From assembly GCF_000633415.1 (NCBI RefSeq), contig NZ_AYMV01000016.1, positions 1 to 64,000 of the forward strand: a stretch of DNA of 64,000 bases, in the 5' to 3' direction. Origin of the DNA: Leucobacter sp. PH1c. Lineage in GTDB: Bacteria; Actinomycetota; Actinomycetes; Actinomycetales; Microbacteriaceae. The notes beneath the pieces were generated by a model. That model did not search any database. It worked only from the letters and a program-made list of their open reading frames with translations, and had not been told where the DNA came from. Numbering within the stretch: the stretch's first letter is position 1; the number at the start of each line of letters is the position of its first letter. A program made the position numbers and the translations under genes. Positions 16,101-23,801 of the stretch are shown here, in pieces.

Positions 16101-17802
16101 AGCGCTGCAGCGCCGTCGGCTGCGCGGCCGCGCGCGCGGTCTCGGGAGCCGCGCTCGAACGGCGGGCGCCCGGGCGCCCGAAGCGGGCGGCGAGCGCGTT
16201 CGGCTTCCGCCCCTCGCGCTCGGGCGAGATGAACCAGTACGCGAGCACCGGCACGATCGTCAGCGAGACGAGGAGCGACGCGGCGAGCGCGATCGTCACC
16301 GTGAACGCGAAGGGGCGGAAGAGCTCGCCCACCATGCCCGCGACGAAGGCCATCGGCAGGAACACCGCGACCGTCGTGACCGTCGAGGCCGTGATCGCTC
16401 CCGCCACCTCGCGGACTGCGCGCACGATCGTCGCGGCGCGATCCTCCTCGGAGACGAGGTGCCGCTTGATGTTCTCGATCACCACGATCGAGTCGTCCAC
16501 CACACGGCCGATCGAGATCGTGAGCGCGCCGAGCGTGAGCATGTTCAGCGTGTAGTCGGCGAAGTTCAGGCCGACGAAGGTGAGGAGCACCGAGGTGGGG
16601 ATCGAGATCGCCGTGACGAGTGTCGCGCGCACCGACATCAGGAAGACGAGGATGACGAGGACCGCGAAGAGGAGGCCGAGGAGCCCCTCCGTCGTGAGCG
16701 TCTCGATCGACTGCTCGACGTACGGCGCCTGGTCGAAGATCACGCTCAGCTTCGCACCGCCGAGCTGACCCTCCAGGTCCGCGAGCGTGCTCTGCACCGC
16801 GTGCGAGACGTCGACGGTGTTGGCCGCGGACATCTTCGTCACCCCGATCGTGAGGGCCGGGGCGCCGTCCACCCGGGAGATGCTCTCCACTGGACCGGGG
16901 CCGAGCTCGACCGTCGCGACGTCCGCGATGGTCACGGCCTGCAGCGCGGGCGCCGCGTCGGCCTCGGGCAGGGCGGTGGTGCGCGTGCGATCCGCCTGCG
17001 CGAGCGCCTCCTGCTGCGCCACGAGCGCCTGCTGCTGGGCCTCGAGCTGCGCGGCGCTGATGGGGATCGGAAGTGCCGCGATCTCGTCGGCCGAGGTGAC
17101 CTCGGACCCGGCCTGCACGGCGAGCGTGCGGTCCCCGTCGGCGACGGTGCCCGCGGCGACGAGCACGCCGCTCTGCTGGAGGGCATCGGTGATCGACTGC
17201 GCGCTCAGGCCGAGCGAGGCGAGCGCCGCGGTGTCGGGGGTGATCGTCACCCGGTCGGGCCGCGCGCCCGCGAGCTGCGCGTCGCGCACCCCGGGCAGAT
17301 CCGAGAGCTCGGGTACCACGACCCGCGAGATCAGCTCGGCCGCGGCCTCGGGGGTCTCGCCGTCCGCGGGGGTCACCGCGATCTGGATCACCGGGAAGTC
17401 GTCGATGCTGCCCGACATCACCTGGGTGTCCGACGCCTCGGGCAGGAGCTTCGAGATCCGGCTGATCGCGCGCTCCACCTTCTGCTCGGTCGCCGCGATG
17501 TCGACGCCGTAGGTGAACTGCGCGAGCACCATCGAGGCGCCCGTGCTCGACGTGGCGGTCGAGCTTTCGAGCTGGGGCACACCGCGCAGCGCCGTCTCGA
17601 TGTGCTCCGAGACGTCGGCGTTAACCACCTCGGGCGAGGCGCCCGGGTAGCTCGTGACGACCGCGATCGCGGGGAACTGGACGGAGGGCATGAGCTCTTG
17701 CTTGAGCGAACCCATGCCGATGAGGCCGAACACCGCAGCTACGACGGTCACGAGCGCGATCAGGGCACGATTCTTCAGGCTGAGCGCCGTGAGCTGGTGC
17801 AT
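13174..17802 (-). CDS. RND superfamily efflux transporter with long Ala/Glu/Pro-rich tail
   Basis: A 1542-residue proton-driven transporter of the AcrB/HAE type. The N-terminal helix (ALIALVTVVAAVFGLIGMGS) and the GSLKQELMPSVQFPAI start are standard. Helix 4 has the DDSIVVIENIKRHL relay motif, and the second repeat ends with IPLGVASLIGVLMLVGIVVTNAIVLIDLVNQYR. The transporter core ends near residue 1065. The last 475 or so residues are unusual: a long Ala/Glu/Arg helical repeat (about 1155-1310, such as ESERVAAERVAAERAEADRL), then a Pro/Val/Glu stretch. The ATG at 17802 lies 7 nt behind GATAAT (17810-17815), a leaderless pattern. No membrane-fusion protein is nearby. Substrate unknown; lipids or drugs are likely. 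Confidence 0.9.
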   Translation of the reverse strand: MHQLTALSLKNRALIALVTVVAAVFGLIGMGSLKQELMPSVQFPAIAVVTSYPGASPEVVNADVSEHIETALRGVPQLESSTATSSTGASMVLAQFTYGVDIAATEQKVERAISRISKLLPEASDTQVMSGSIDDFPVIQIAVTPADGETPEAAAELISRVVVPELSDLPGVRDAQLAGARPDRVTITPDTAALASLGLSAQSITDALQQSGVLVAAGTVADGDRTLAVQAGSEVTSADEIAALPIPISAAQLEAQQQALVAQQEALAQADRTRTTALPEADAAPALQAVTIADVATVELGPGPVESISRVDGAPALTIGVTKMSAANTVDVSHAVQSTLADLEGQLGGAKLSVIFDQAPYVEQSIETLTTEGLLGLLFAVLVILVFLMSVRATLVTAISIPTSVLLTFVGLNFADYTLNMLTLGALTISIGRVVDDSIVVIENIKRHLVSEEDRAATIVRAVREVAGAITASTVTTVAVFLPMAFVAGMVGELFRPFAFTVTIALAASLLVSLTIVPVLAYWFISPEREGRKPNALAARFGRPGARRSSAAPETARAAAQPTALQRWYRPVIDWTLRRPAVTLMVAALVFGATIAATPLMKTNFMGSDEQNSVGLVQTLAPGTSLDAQLAQVERVEGALADVSAIDSVQVTVGSTGGGMAAIFGGGGDGAITYSLTTSPDADQAVVQDEIRAAVDALDDAGEFSLGQSGGGVTMSSSIEVGVTAPDQDTLETASEAVLAELRDAPGLKQVESDLAQSRPYLSVTVNRAAAADLGLSEAAVAGQVARQMQPTQIGQIAIDDTSTAVYLATADAPNDVAGVAALQIQTASGPRALSALATVEVADGPVTIRTEDTSRMVTISALPEGDDLGTASTAVNAALDRVELPAGASASIGGVMSQQAEAFGQLGLALLVAILIVYVVMVATFRSLLQPLLLLISVPFAATGAILLLIATGIPLGVASLIGVLMLVGIVVTNAIVLIDLVNQYRDRGEPLRDAVVHGSLQRLRPIVMTALATILALTPMGIGITGKGGFISQPLAVVVIGGLLSSTVLTLVVLPTLYYAVERRREGGAERRARKKGLRGDGDGGALVLAGSGLTGAIGTAAAGPVRATGGGSTSATDASAGTPEAAVLVPGDVSDTGDVLPEFSADALPAPVAASEAAAIVEAELADAPRIDPVAVAEAEAAAAETAAAEAAAAESERVAAERVAAERAEADRLAEEQAEAERLAAEEASIAEVTRAAAAEAERAARDAAAAEAARIAEVEAAHAAEQDLARAEALEAEAAENAAAEAEEAVRRQAVLSELLRAGLAAPETAGAHGEPSAVVLPPAPSEGPGASEPTAMGPETEQMSMDLAQLGFTGEDNPLPEAAEPAQESATEPDSEPELVPELESEPVPALVPAPVPAPIPVPVPVRDPGAENAVEADPAADDPAAVDPAAEDPAPEEAAAVETAAAAPASAEPAPSGAFREDGAAPPVTGELNWEQLLWQATQDVDEEPGAQVPGADVAGAADHGAANPGAANPAADADPQQPTTGREATESDEK

Positions 17803-17908
17803 GGGCTCGATTATCCCACGCCGCGCCGATCCCGCCCAGTTCGTCCTGCGCGCGATCCCGCACGACCCCGGTCCCCGACCTGGGCCCGGAGCAGCCATAA
17901 TGCTGAGT

Positions 17909-19204
17909 ATGCCGCTGTCTCGAAGCCGACGCACCCTGGGCGCTGTGACCCCTGACGATTTCCAGCGCCTGCGCGACCTGCGGCGCATGCAGCGCATCGC
18001 GGTCGGGCTGCTCATCGGCATGGCCGTCGTCTTCGTCGTCTCCTTTGTGCTGCAGGATCGCTACCCCTGGCTCGGCTACGTCCGCGCCGCGAGCGAGGGC
18101 GGCATGGTCGGCGCGCTCGCCGACTGGTTCGCGGTGACGGCGCTCTTCCGGCACCCCCTCGGGATCAAGATCCCGCACACGAACCTCATCTCCAACAAGA
18201 AGGACGAGATCGGAGCCGGCCTCGGCTCCTTCGTCGAGGAGAACTTCCTCGCCGACGATGTGGTGCACGCAAAGCTCTCGGAGATCAGCGGCGCGCGCAC
18301 GGCGGGCCGCTGGCTGTCCGAGCGGGCGAATGCCGAGCGCGCGGCCGGCATGGTGGCGAGCGCGGGGCTCGGCGCGCTCACGGTGCTGAACGACAACGAT
18401 GTGCAGGACTTCGTCGAGGGGCTCGTACGCAAGCACGTGGTCGACCCCGAGTGGGGGCCGCTGCTCGGGCGCGCGGCCGACTCCTTCGTCTCGGGCGGGC
18501 ACCACGAGGCGCTCCTCGACATCGCGGCGGAGCGGCTCGAGGACTGGCTCGTCGGCCACCCGGAGGCATTCGACCGCGTCGTGTCGTCGCGGCTGCCCTC
18601 GTGGATGCCGAGCGTCGTCGAGAAGTTCGTCGACAACCGCCTCCACGCCGAGGCCGTCCGCTTCGCCCAGCGCGTCGCGGCCGAGCCCGAGCACCCCTTC
18701 CGCCTCGCCGTCACGAAGTTCCTGGGCGACCTCGCGCGGGACCTGCAGGAGCAGGAGCGCCTCCAGGGGCAGCTCGAGAACTTCAAGCACGAGCTCTTCG
18801 ACAGCCCCCGCGTGCGCGCTCTCGCGACGAGCACCTGGGAGACCGCGCGGGCCGCGCTCGTCGAGATGCTGGAGGACCCCGAGAGCGACCTGCGCGTCCG
18901 CATGGTGAGCGCGGCTCAGGACTTCGGGCGCAAGCTCGTGGAGGACGCCACCCTCCAGTACAAGATCGATGTCTGGGTGATGGGGATCGTGGAGCACCTC
19001 GTGCGCAACTACCGCCACGACCTCGCCGGCGTGATCACGGAGACGGTGCAGCGCTGGGACGCGCGCGAGGCGGCCGAGAAGATCGAGCTACAGGTCGGGA
19101 AGGATCTGCAGTTCATCCGGATCAACGGCACCGTGGTGGGTGCCCTCGCCGGGCTGACGATCTTCGCGGTGGCCACGCTGGTGATCGCGCCGCTCGCCTC
19201 CTAG
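17909..19204 (+). CDS. DUF445 family membrane protein
   Basis: A 431-residue DUF445 protein. An N-terminal membrane helix (RIAVGLLIGMAVVFVVSFVL) is followed by the family signature AASEGGMVGALADWFAVTALFRHPLGIKIPHTNLISNKKDEIGAGLGSF, a long helical soluble domain and a C-terminal membrane helix (VVGALAGLTIFAVATLVIAPL). Its role is not established. CATAAT at 17896-17901 lies 7 nt before the ATG at 17909, so this start is preferred over the ATG at 17900, which is inside the promoter. It is divergent from the RND gene, whose leaderless start is 107 bp away. Confidence 0.88.
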   Translation: MPLSRSRRTLGAVTPDDFQRLRDLRRMQRIAVGLLIGMAVVFVVSFVLQDRYPWLGYVRAASEGGMVGALADWFAVTALFRHPLGIKIPHTNLISNKKDEIGAGLGSFVEENFLADDVVHAKLSEISGARTAGRWLSERANAERAAGMVASAGLGALTVLNDNDVQDFVEGLVRKHVVDPEWGPLLGRAADSFVSGGHHEALLDIAAERLEDWLVGHPEAFDRVVSSRLPSWMPSVVEKFVDNRLHAEAVRFAQRVAAEPEHPFRLAVTKFLGDLARDLQEQERLQGQLENFKHELFDSPRVRALATSTWETARAALVEMLEDPESDLRVRMVSAAQDFGRKLVEDATLQYKIDVWVMGIVEHLVRNYRHDLAGVITETVQRWDAREAAEKIELQVGKDLQFIRINGTVVGALAGLTIFAVATLVIAPLAS

Positions 19205-19222
19205 CCCGCCGGGACTCCTCGC

Positions 19223-19250
19223 CCGTCCGGCGTGCTCGCGCGTCGGACGG
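19223..19250 (+). terminator. Terminator after DUF445 gene
   Basis: A 10-bp stem with one G-T pair (CCGTCCGGCG at 19223-19232 with CGTCGGACGG at 19241-19250) and an 8-nt loop lies 19 nt beyond the DUF445 stop. It faces a converging gene that ends at 19333. Confidence 0.55.
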
Positions 19251-19332
19251 CAGGGCCGAGCCGCTGAGTCGCTGAGCAGGATCCGGCCGCGGGGCGGCGC
19301 CCGCAGCGCGAGGATCGCTCAGCGCAGCAGGG

Positions 19333-19974
19333 TCACGCGGCGCGGAAGCCCACGGGCAGCAGCAGGTCCTGCACCCGGTCCCGGGCCGCGGTGTGATCGG
19401 CGCGGGTCGTGATGGCGCAGCGGCTCACCCGGCAATCGAGCCCGTCGATCGTCGCGGGAGGCACGGTCAGCGTCGCCGTGAACGTGCCCGTCGCATCGTC
19501 GTCGTAGCTCTGCGTCGCGAACGCGCGCCAGGCCCAGTCGCTCGTGATCCACGCGCTCGACAGTCCCGTCTCGGCCTGGGCGCCGCCCGTCTCCGCCCCC
19601 TCAGGGATGCCCCCGAGGCAGGGGCCGGGCTTCTCCTCAGGCGACTCGGGAATTGCGCAGATCGCGAGGTATATTCCGATGCCGGAATCAAAACCGGTGC
19701 CCGTCACGACGAGTGACTCGCCCGGAGCGATCGCGTCGAGCTCGGCCGGCTTCCCATCGTTCGTCTCGGCGGAGAGCGTGCGCGTGCGCCCGTCGGCGCC
19801 GGTCGCGCTCACCTCGGAGACGAAGTCCTGCGGCACTTCCTGGCCCGATCCGCCCGCGCTCTGGTGCGTGAGGATCGGGAGCAGCACGGCGAGCGCACCG
19901 GCCAGAACGAGCACGGCCACTGCGAGCAGCGCGATGAGCACGATCCTGACTGGGCGCGGGCGAGAAGACGTCAT
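19333..19974 (-). CDS. Putative membrane-anchored extracellular protein
   Basis: A 213-residue protein with one N-terminal membrane helix (VRIVLIALLAVAVLVLAGALAVLLPIL, about 9-35) and an extracellular beta-rich domain containing two Cys pairs (AICAIPESPEEKPGPCLGG and LDCRVSRCAI). The segment LVVTGTGFDSGIGIYLAIC and the spacing of the Cys residues recall the neocarzinostatin-like domains attached to some actinobacterial haem or surface proteins, but the match is only by eye. TACGAT at 19981-19986 lies 6 nt before the ATG (leaderless pattern). Function unknown. Confidence 0.65.
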   Translation of the reverse strand: MTSSRPRPVRIVLIALLAVAVLVLAGALAVLLPILTHQSAGGSGQEVPQDFVSEVSATGADGRTRTLSAETNDGKPAELDAIAPGESLVVTGTGFDSGIGIYLAICAIPESPEEKPGPCLGGIPEGAETGGAQAETGLSSAWITSDWAWRAFATQSYDDDATGTFTATLTVPPATIDGLDCRVSRCAITTRADHTAARDRVQDLLLPVGFRAA

Positions 19975-20017
19975 GTGTTCATCGTAACCGGCCGATCTTC
20001 GCGCATGCCGGTCATGC

Positions 20018-20023
20018 TAGAAT
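20018..20023 (+). promoter_or_regulatory. -10 box of the DUF3073 gene
   Basis: TAGAAT lies about 80 nt upstream of the ATG, giving an unusually long leader for this window. The leader includes an A/T-rich patch at 20030-20051. The -35 element is not clear. Confidence 0.45.
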
Positions 20024-20103
20024 CTGCTCCATACGTCTATTTAAATTGGTACTTGCCTCGTGGAGCATATTCCGCGGGGCCCGAATGTGTAAGGGGGTCA
20101 CGC

Positions 20104-20292
20104 ATGGGGCGCGGCCGTCAGAAGGCAAAGCACACCAAGGTCGCCCGGGAGCTGAAGTATTTCAGCCCCGACACGAACTACTCGGCGCTTGAGCGAGAGC
20201 TCGCATCTGAATCCGAGAAGCATTCGGGCGAGGACCCCTGGGCCGAGTACGCGGACAAGTACAACACGGACGAGGACTCCGACGACGATTGA
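20104..20292 (+). CDS. DUF3073 family protein
   Basis: A 62-residue protein with the conserved start MGRGRQKAKHTKVARELKYF and a very acidic tail (NTDEDSDDD), typical of DUF3073, a family found across actinobacteria and of unknown role. The basic front and acidic end suggest a nucleic-acid- or ribosome-associated factor, but this is inference. A TAGAAT -10 box at 20018-20023 would give a leader of about 75 nt that includes an unusual A/T-rich patch (ATACGTCTATTTAAATTGGT) for this genome. The Shine-Dalgarno is AAGGGGGTC. Confidence 0.9.
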   Translation: MGRGRQKAKHTKVARELKYFSPDTNYSALERELASESEKHSGEDPWAEYADKYNTDEDSDDD

Positions 20293-20329
20293 CGTCGCGG
20301 CGCCGCCCCTGGCGCCCACCGAGTCGTTC

Positions 20330-20359
20330 AGCGCAGCGGGCCGATCGGTCCGCTGCGCT
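20330..20359. terminator. Hairpin after DUF3073 gene
   Basis: AGCGCAGCGG (20330-20339) pairs perfectly with CCGCTGCGCT (20350-20359). The loop itself contains the palindrome CCGATCGG. It lies 38 nt beyond the DUF3073 stop and is the probable terminator for it. Confidence 0.6.
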
Positions 20360-20393
20360 GCTGCGTGAGGATCCTCCGCTCGAACGACGCTTG

Positions 20394-20431
20394 CAGCCCG
20401 CACCGGGATGACGTGGAACCGGTGCGGGCTG
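20394..20431. terminator. Second hairpin between DUF3073 and gpmA
   Basis: A perfect 13-bp stem, CAGCCCGCACCGG (20394-20406) with CCGGTGCGGGCTG (20419-20431), and a 12-nt loop. It can work in either direction between the converging DUF3073 and gpmA transcripts. Confidence 0.6.
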
Positions 20432-20514
20432 TGGCGTTCCTGCGCGCGGGTCCGGCGGCGCGCCCTGCGCCAGGGACGGCGGGATGCCGGGGTGCCGGCC
20501 TCCCGGAACCGCAA

Positions 20515-20546
20515 CGGCCCCGCCGCACCGGAGTGCGACGGGGCCG
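20515..20546 (-). terminator. Terminator after gpmA
   Basis: CGGCCCCG (20515-20522) pairs with CGGGGCCG (20539-20546), and inside it CGCAC pairs with GTGCG around a 4-nt loop, with one C-A mismatch between the two stems. It lies 58 nt beyond the gpmA stop and is the third hairpin in a row in this convergent gap. Confidence 0.55.
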
Positions 20547-20604
20547 AATGCGCGGAACCGAGTGCGCGGGGACGGCGAGCCGAGCGTCCGCCGCCTCGCA
20601 GCGA

Positions 20605-21348
20605 CTAGTGCTTGCCCTGGGCGGCGACCGCGGCAGCGCCTGCGGCAGCGGCCTCGGGGTCGAGGTAGCGGCCGGGACCCGTGGGCGTGCCGTCCTCCGC
20701 GATGTCGTAGACGAGCGGCATGCCCGTCGGGATGTTGAGCGACGCGATGTCGCCGTCGGAGATGCCCTCGAGGTGCTTCACGAGCGCGCGCAGCGAGTTG
20801 CCGTGCGCGGTGACGAGCACCGTCTGCCCCGCGTTCAGGTCGGGCAGGATCTCACCCTCCCAGTAGGGGATGAGGCGGTCGATGACGTCCTTCAGGCACT
20901 CGGTCTGCGGGCGCACGCCGTCGATGCCCGCGTAGCGCGGATCCCGCGCCTGCGACCACTCGCTCGCGTCGTCGAGGGCGGGCGGGGGCGTGTCGAAGGA
21001 GCGTCGCCACTCCATGAACTGCTCCTCGCCGTACTTCTCGAGCGTCTCCGCCTTGTCGAGGCCCTGCAGCGCGCCGTAGTGGCGCTCGTTGAGCCGCCAG
21101 GAGCGCTTCACGGGGATCCAGAGACGATCGGCGGTGTCGAGCGCCAGGTTCGAGGTCTGGATCGCGCGGCTCAGCACGGACGTGTGGAGCACGTCGGGCA
21201 GGAGGCCCGCGGCGGCGAGCTGCTCGCCCGCGCGCGCGGCCTCGCCACGCCCCTGCTCGGTGAGGCGGACATCGACCCAGCCGGTGAACAGGTTCTTCTG
21301 GTTCCACTCGCTCTGCCCGTGGCGCAGCAAGATCAGCGTGTTCGTCAT
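20605..21348 (-). CDS. gpmA: 2,3-bisphosphoglycerate-dependent phosphoglycerate mutase
   Basis: A 247-residue glycolytic enzyme that interconverts 3- and 2-phosphoglycerate in the cytoplasm. It has the phosphohistidine motif [10 protein letters not shown] near the N-terminus, the acid/base region [14 protein letters not shown], and the second His in [18 protein letters not shown]. The length is typical of GpmA. The C-terminus ends in an Ala-rich tail ([16 protein letters not shown]). TAGGCT at 21355-21360 lies 6 nt before the ATG, so the gene probably has its own leaderless transcript even though ygfZ ends only 30 bp upstream. Confidence 0.95.
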   Translation of the reverse strand: MTNTLILLRHGQSEWNQKNLFTGWVDVRLTEQGRGEAARAGEQLAAAGLLPDVLHTSVLSRAIQTSNLALDTADRLWIPVKRSWRLNERHYGALQGLDKAETLEKYGEEQFMEWRRSFDTPPPALDDASEWSQARDPRYAGIDGVRPQTECLKDVIDRLIPYWEGEILPDLNAGQTVLVTAHGNSLRALVKHLEGISDGDIASLNIPTGMPLVYDIAEDGTPTGPGRYLDPEAAAAGAAAVAAQGKH

Positions 21349-21378
21349 GTCCCTAGCCTATCCGGTCGCCCGGGCGGG

Positions 21379-22521
21379 TCAGAGCCGCTTGAGGCGCGGG
21401 ATCTCGCGGGCCGCGCCGGCGTCGGCGGGCACGATGACCTCCTGGCCCGCGGCGATCACCTCGGGGATCTCCGCGGGATCGGCCTGGGCGTCGGCCGCGT
21501 GCTCACCGCCGCGCACCTCGAGTTCGGCGTCCTCCGGGACGGAGCGCTTGAGCAGCGCGAGCGCCATGCCGCCCCACTCGTAGTGGAGGGCCGCCCGGGT
21601 GATCCGGCCGACGGGCCGGGCGCCGGGCGTGCGGGCCTCGCCCGCGCGGAACACGAGCGCGCCCGGCACGGGCAGCGAGCCGCCGGATCCGTCCAGGTGC
21701 AGCAGCGCGAGCCGGCGCGGCGGGTGGCCGAGGTTGTGCACCTTGGCGATGGTCTCCTGCCCGCGGTAGCAGCCCTTCGTGAGGTGCACCGCGGTGCGCA
21801 GCCAATCGAGCTCGTGCGGGATCGCGCGCTCGTCGACGTCCGCGTGCTGCGCGGGGCGCCAAGCACGGACCTCGAGCGCATCGAGCGCGAGCAGGCCGGC
21901 CACGGCAAAGTCGCCGGCGGCGGCGCGCGCGGCGAGGCCGGGGAGCGCGGTGCGCGGGAAGACGAACTGCGCGGCGCTCCACTCGGCGCCGGCGTGCTGC
22001 TCGGTCTTCGCGTACTGCACACCGCCCGGGAGGACGCCGCGCCACGGGTCTTCCCAGATCGCGGCGGGCTCGGCTGCGCGAAGCGCGTCGGCGGCGGGGC
22101 CCGCGAAGGCGAGCACGGCGGCGTACTCGTCGGAGGCGTCGCGCACGCTCACCCGGAGGGCGAAGCGCATGCGGGTGAGGAAGGCGGCGAGCGGCTCGGC
22201 GGAGCCCTCGTCGACGAGCAGCCAGCTCCGCTCGCCGTCGTCGACGATGCGGATGGCGCGCTCGATGCGCCCATTGGGGTCGAGGAGCATCGTCTCGGTG
22301 CTCACCCCGGGGCGCAGGCCAGCGAGCTGCTGGCTCGTCATCGAGTGCAGCCAGCTCAGGCGGTCGGCACCCTCGACGATGATCACGCCGCGGTGCGACA
22401 GCTCGACGATGGCGCGGCCCTCATCGAGGGCGCGCTGCTCAGCGAGCGGCTCGCCGTAGTGGGCGGGCACGCCGAGCTCCGGGACGACGATCGCCCCGGG
22501 AAGCTCACGGAAGGCGGTCAT
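21379..22521 (-). CDS. ygfZ: YgfZ/GcvT-like folate-binding protein
   Basis: A 380-residue aminomethyltransferase-fold protein. The YgfZ signature KGCYRGQETIAKVHNLGHPPRRL is present; its Cys is the conserved residue needed for tetrahydrofolate-dependent maintenance of iron-sulfur enzymes. The N-terminal region GRAIVELSHRGVIIVEGADRLSWLHSMTSQQLAGL matches the folate-binding domain. It acts in the cytoplasm, probably in Fe-S cluster assembly or repair. The start has GGAGGGGTGG upstream. It follows a 36-residue membrane peptide gene by 36 bp and precedes gpmA. Confidence 0.92.
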   Translation of the reverse strand: MTAFRELPGAIVVPELGVPAHYGEPLAEQRALDEGRAIVELSHRGVIIVEGADRLSWLHSMTSQQLAGLRPGVSTETMLLDPNGRIERAIRIVDDGERSWLLVDEGSAEPLAAFLTRMRFALRVSVRDASDEYAAVLAFAGPAADALRAAEPAAIWEDPWRGVLPGGVQYAKTEQHAGAEWSAAQFVFPRTALPGLAARAAAGDFAVAGLLALDALEVRAWRPAQHADVDERAIPHELDWLRTAVHLTKGCYRGQETIAKVHNLGHPPRRLALLHLDGSGGSLPVPGALVFRAGEARTPGARPVGRITRAALHYEWGGMALALLKRSVPEDAELEVRGGEHAADAQADPAEIPEVIAAGQEVIVPADAGAAREIPRLKRL

Positions 22522-22557
22522 GTGGTCACCACCCCTCCGAGTGCGGGACGCAGGCGA

Positions 22558-22668
22558 CTAGCGCTGCCCCTTGAAGAGCTTGTAGATGACAGTGCCCGAG
22601 ACCCACGCAATCGCCAGGGATGCGAGGCCCAGGAGGCCGAGAAAGAAGAGTTCGAGCGCAAGCAGCAT
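22558..22668 (-). CDS. 36-residue single-pass membrane peptide
   Basis: A short gene for a 36-residue peptide that starts MLLALELFFLGLLGLASLAI and ends VIYKLFKGQR: one membrane helix with a basic C-terminal tail. TAGACT at 22675-22680 lies 6 nt before the ATG, the same leaderless arrangement seen at many genes in this window, which supports that it is real. It is followed by ygfZ after 36 bp and may share its transcript. The family is not recognised. It could be a small subunit or regulator of a membrane protein. Confidence 0.65.
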   Translation of the reverse strand: MLLALELFFLGLLGLASLAIAWVSGTVIYKLFKGQR

Positions 22669-22704
22669 GCGGCCAGTCTACCCGAAATCGAGCCGGGTGA
22701 GGAC

Positions 22705-23007
22705 TCAGCCGATGAGCAGCCCGATGACGTCGATCGCCCCGATCACGAGCACCGAGCCCGCAACGCTGAACGCCACGCGAGTGATGAAGCCGACGCGCTG
22801 CGCCGTGCCGAGCTGGAGCCCGAAGGTGACGAGCGTGCTCGCCCCGATCGCGAACACGAGCCAGGCGAAGCGGTCCTCGTTCGGGACGAGGATCGTGACG
22901 AGCGCGCCGATCACTGCGGCGACGGCCCACGCGGCGATGAGTCGCGGCACGTGCCAGGAGTGCACGTCGGGCATCTCCCGAGGTTCTTCGATCTGGGACT
23001 CGGTCAC
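22705..23007 (-). CDS. Small multi-pass membrane protein
   Basis: A 100-residue protein from a GTG start (VTESQIEEPREMPDVHSWH...), with three to four membrane helices: LIAAWAVAAVIGALVTILV, RFAWLVFAIGASTLVTFGLQL and VAFSVAGSVLVIGAIDVIGLLIG. An in-frame ATG lies further upstream but would overlap the promoter of the divergent regulator. The next internal ATG (at PDVHSWH) is also possible. No known domain is visible. It ends 36 bp before the 36-residue membrane peptide gene. Function unknown. Confidence 0.7.
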   Translation of the reverse strand: MTESQIEEPREMPDVHSWHVPRLIAAWAVAAVIGALVTILVPNEDRFAWLVFAIGASTLVTFGLQLGTAQRVGFITRVAFSVAGSVLVIGAIDVIGLLIG

Positions 23008-23111
23008 GGCCACATTCTTCCACACGGCGCCGAAACCTGGGCGAAACGGAGTCGAAACGTACGCCCCCGTAGACTGGGGGTGTTCAGGGAACGAGGAAGG
23101 GAGCATCGCGC

Positions 23112-23801
23112 ATGGAGCTGCTCTGCCTCACGGACCGGGACCCGGCCGAATCGCTTCCCGGGCTCGACCTGCTACCCCACGAGCTGCGCACCTCGCCGCT
23201 CGCGCTCCAGATCCCGGAGACGCTCGCCGCCCGCTACGACGCAATCCTCATCGACGGCACGCTCGACGCCCGCCGAGCGCGCAGCGCGTGCCTCAGCCTG
23301 ACCTCGGGCGTGAGCACGCCCCGCGTGGTCATCCTCCCCGAGGTCGCGCTCACGGCGCTGACCGCGGAGTGGGGGATCGCGGAGCTGCTGCTCCCCACGG
23401 CGAGTCCCGCGGAGATCGAGCTCCGCCTGCGCCTGCTCGCACAGCAGTCCTCCGCGCAGACTCCCCCGCCCGCGGTCCAGGCCGCGGGCGTTGTCATTGA
23501 CGAGTCCAATTTCACCGCGCGCCTGTTTGGCCGCCCGCTCGACCTCACCTACAAGGAGTTCGAGCTGCTGCACTTCCTCGCCGGGCACCCCGGGCGGGTG
23601 TTCACCCGCGAGCAGCTGCTCAGCGAGGTCTGGGGCACCGACTACTTCGGAGGCACCCGCACGGTCGACGTGCACGTGCGGCGGCTCCGAGCGAAGCTCG
23701 GCGATCACGAGGGGCTCATCAGCACCGTGCGCGGCGTCGGCTACGGATTCGCGCGAGCCAAGCTCGCCGGGGAGGATGAGGAACATGGCTCCGCGCACTG
23801 A
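23112..23801 (+). CDS. OmpR-type response regulator, GlnR-like
   Basis: A 229-residue regulator with a degenerate N-terminal receiver domain and a C-terminal winged helix (about 130-215: LTYKEFELLHFLAGHPGRVFTREQLLSEVWG, TVDVHVRRLRAKLG, ISTVRGVGYGF). No sensor kinase gene is nearby. Adjacency to mshD is the conserved setting of actinobacterial GlnR, an orphan regulator that works without classic phosphorylation and controls nitrogen assimilation. The receiver keeps the Asp of AILIDGT, but its acidic pocket looks incomplete. A TAGACT -10 at 23070-23075 and GGAAGGGAG Shine-Dalgarno precede the ATG. The GlnR assignment rests mainly on synteny. Confidence 0.8.
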   Translation: MELLCLTDRDPAESLPGLDLLPHELRTSPLALQIPETLAARYDAILIDGTLDARRARSACLSLTSGVSTPRVVILPEVALTALTAEWGIAELLLPTASPAEIELRLRLLAQQSSAQTPPPAVQAAGVVIDESNFTARLFGRPLDLTYKEFELLHFLAGHPGRVFTREQLLSEVWGTDYFGGTRTVDVHVRRLRAKLGDHEGLISTVRGVGYGFARAKLAGEDEEHGSAH

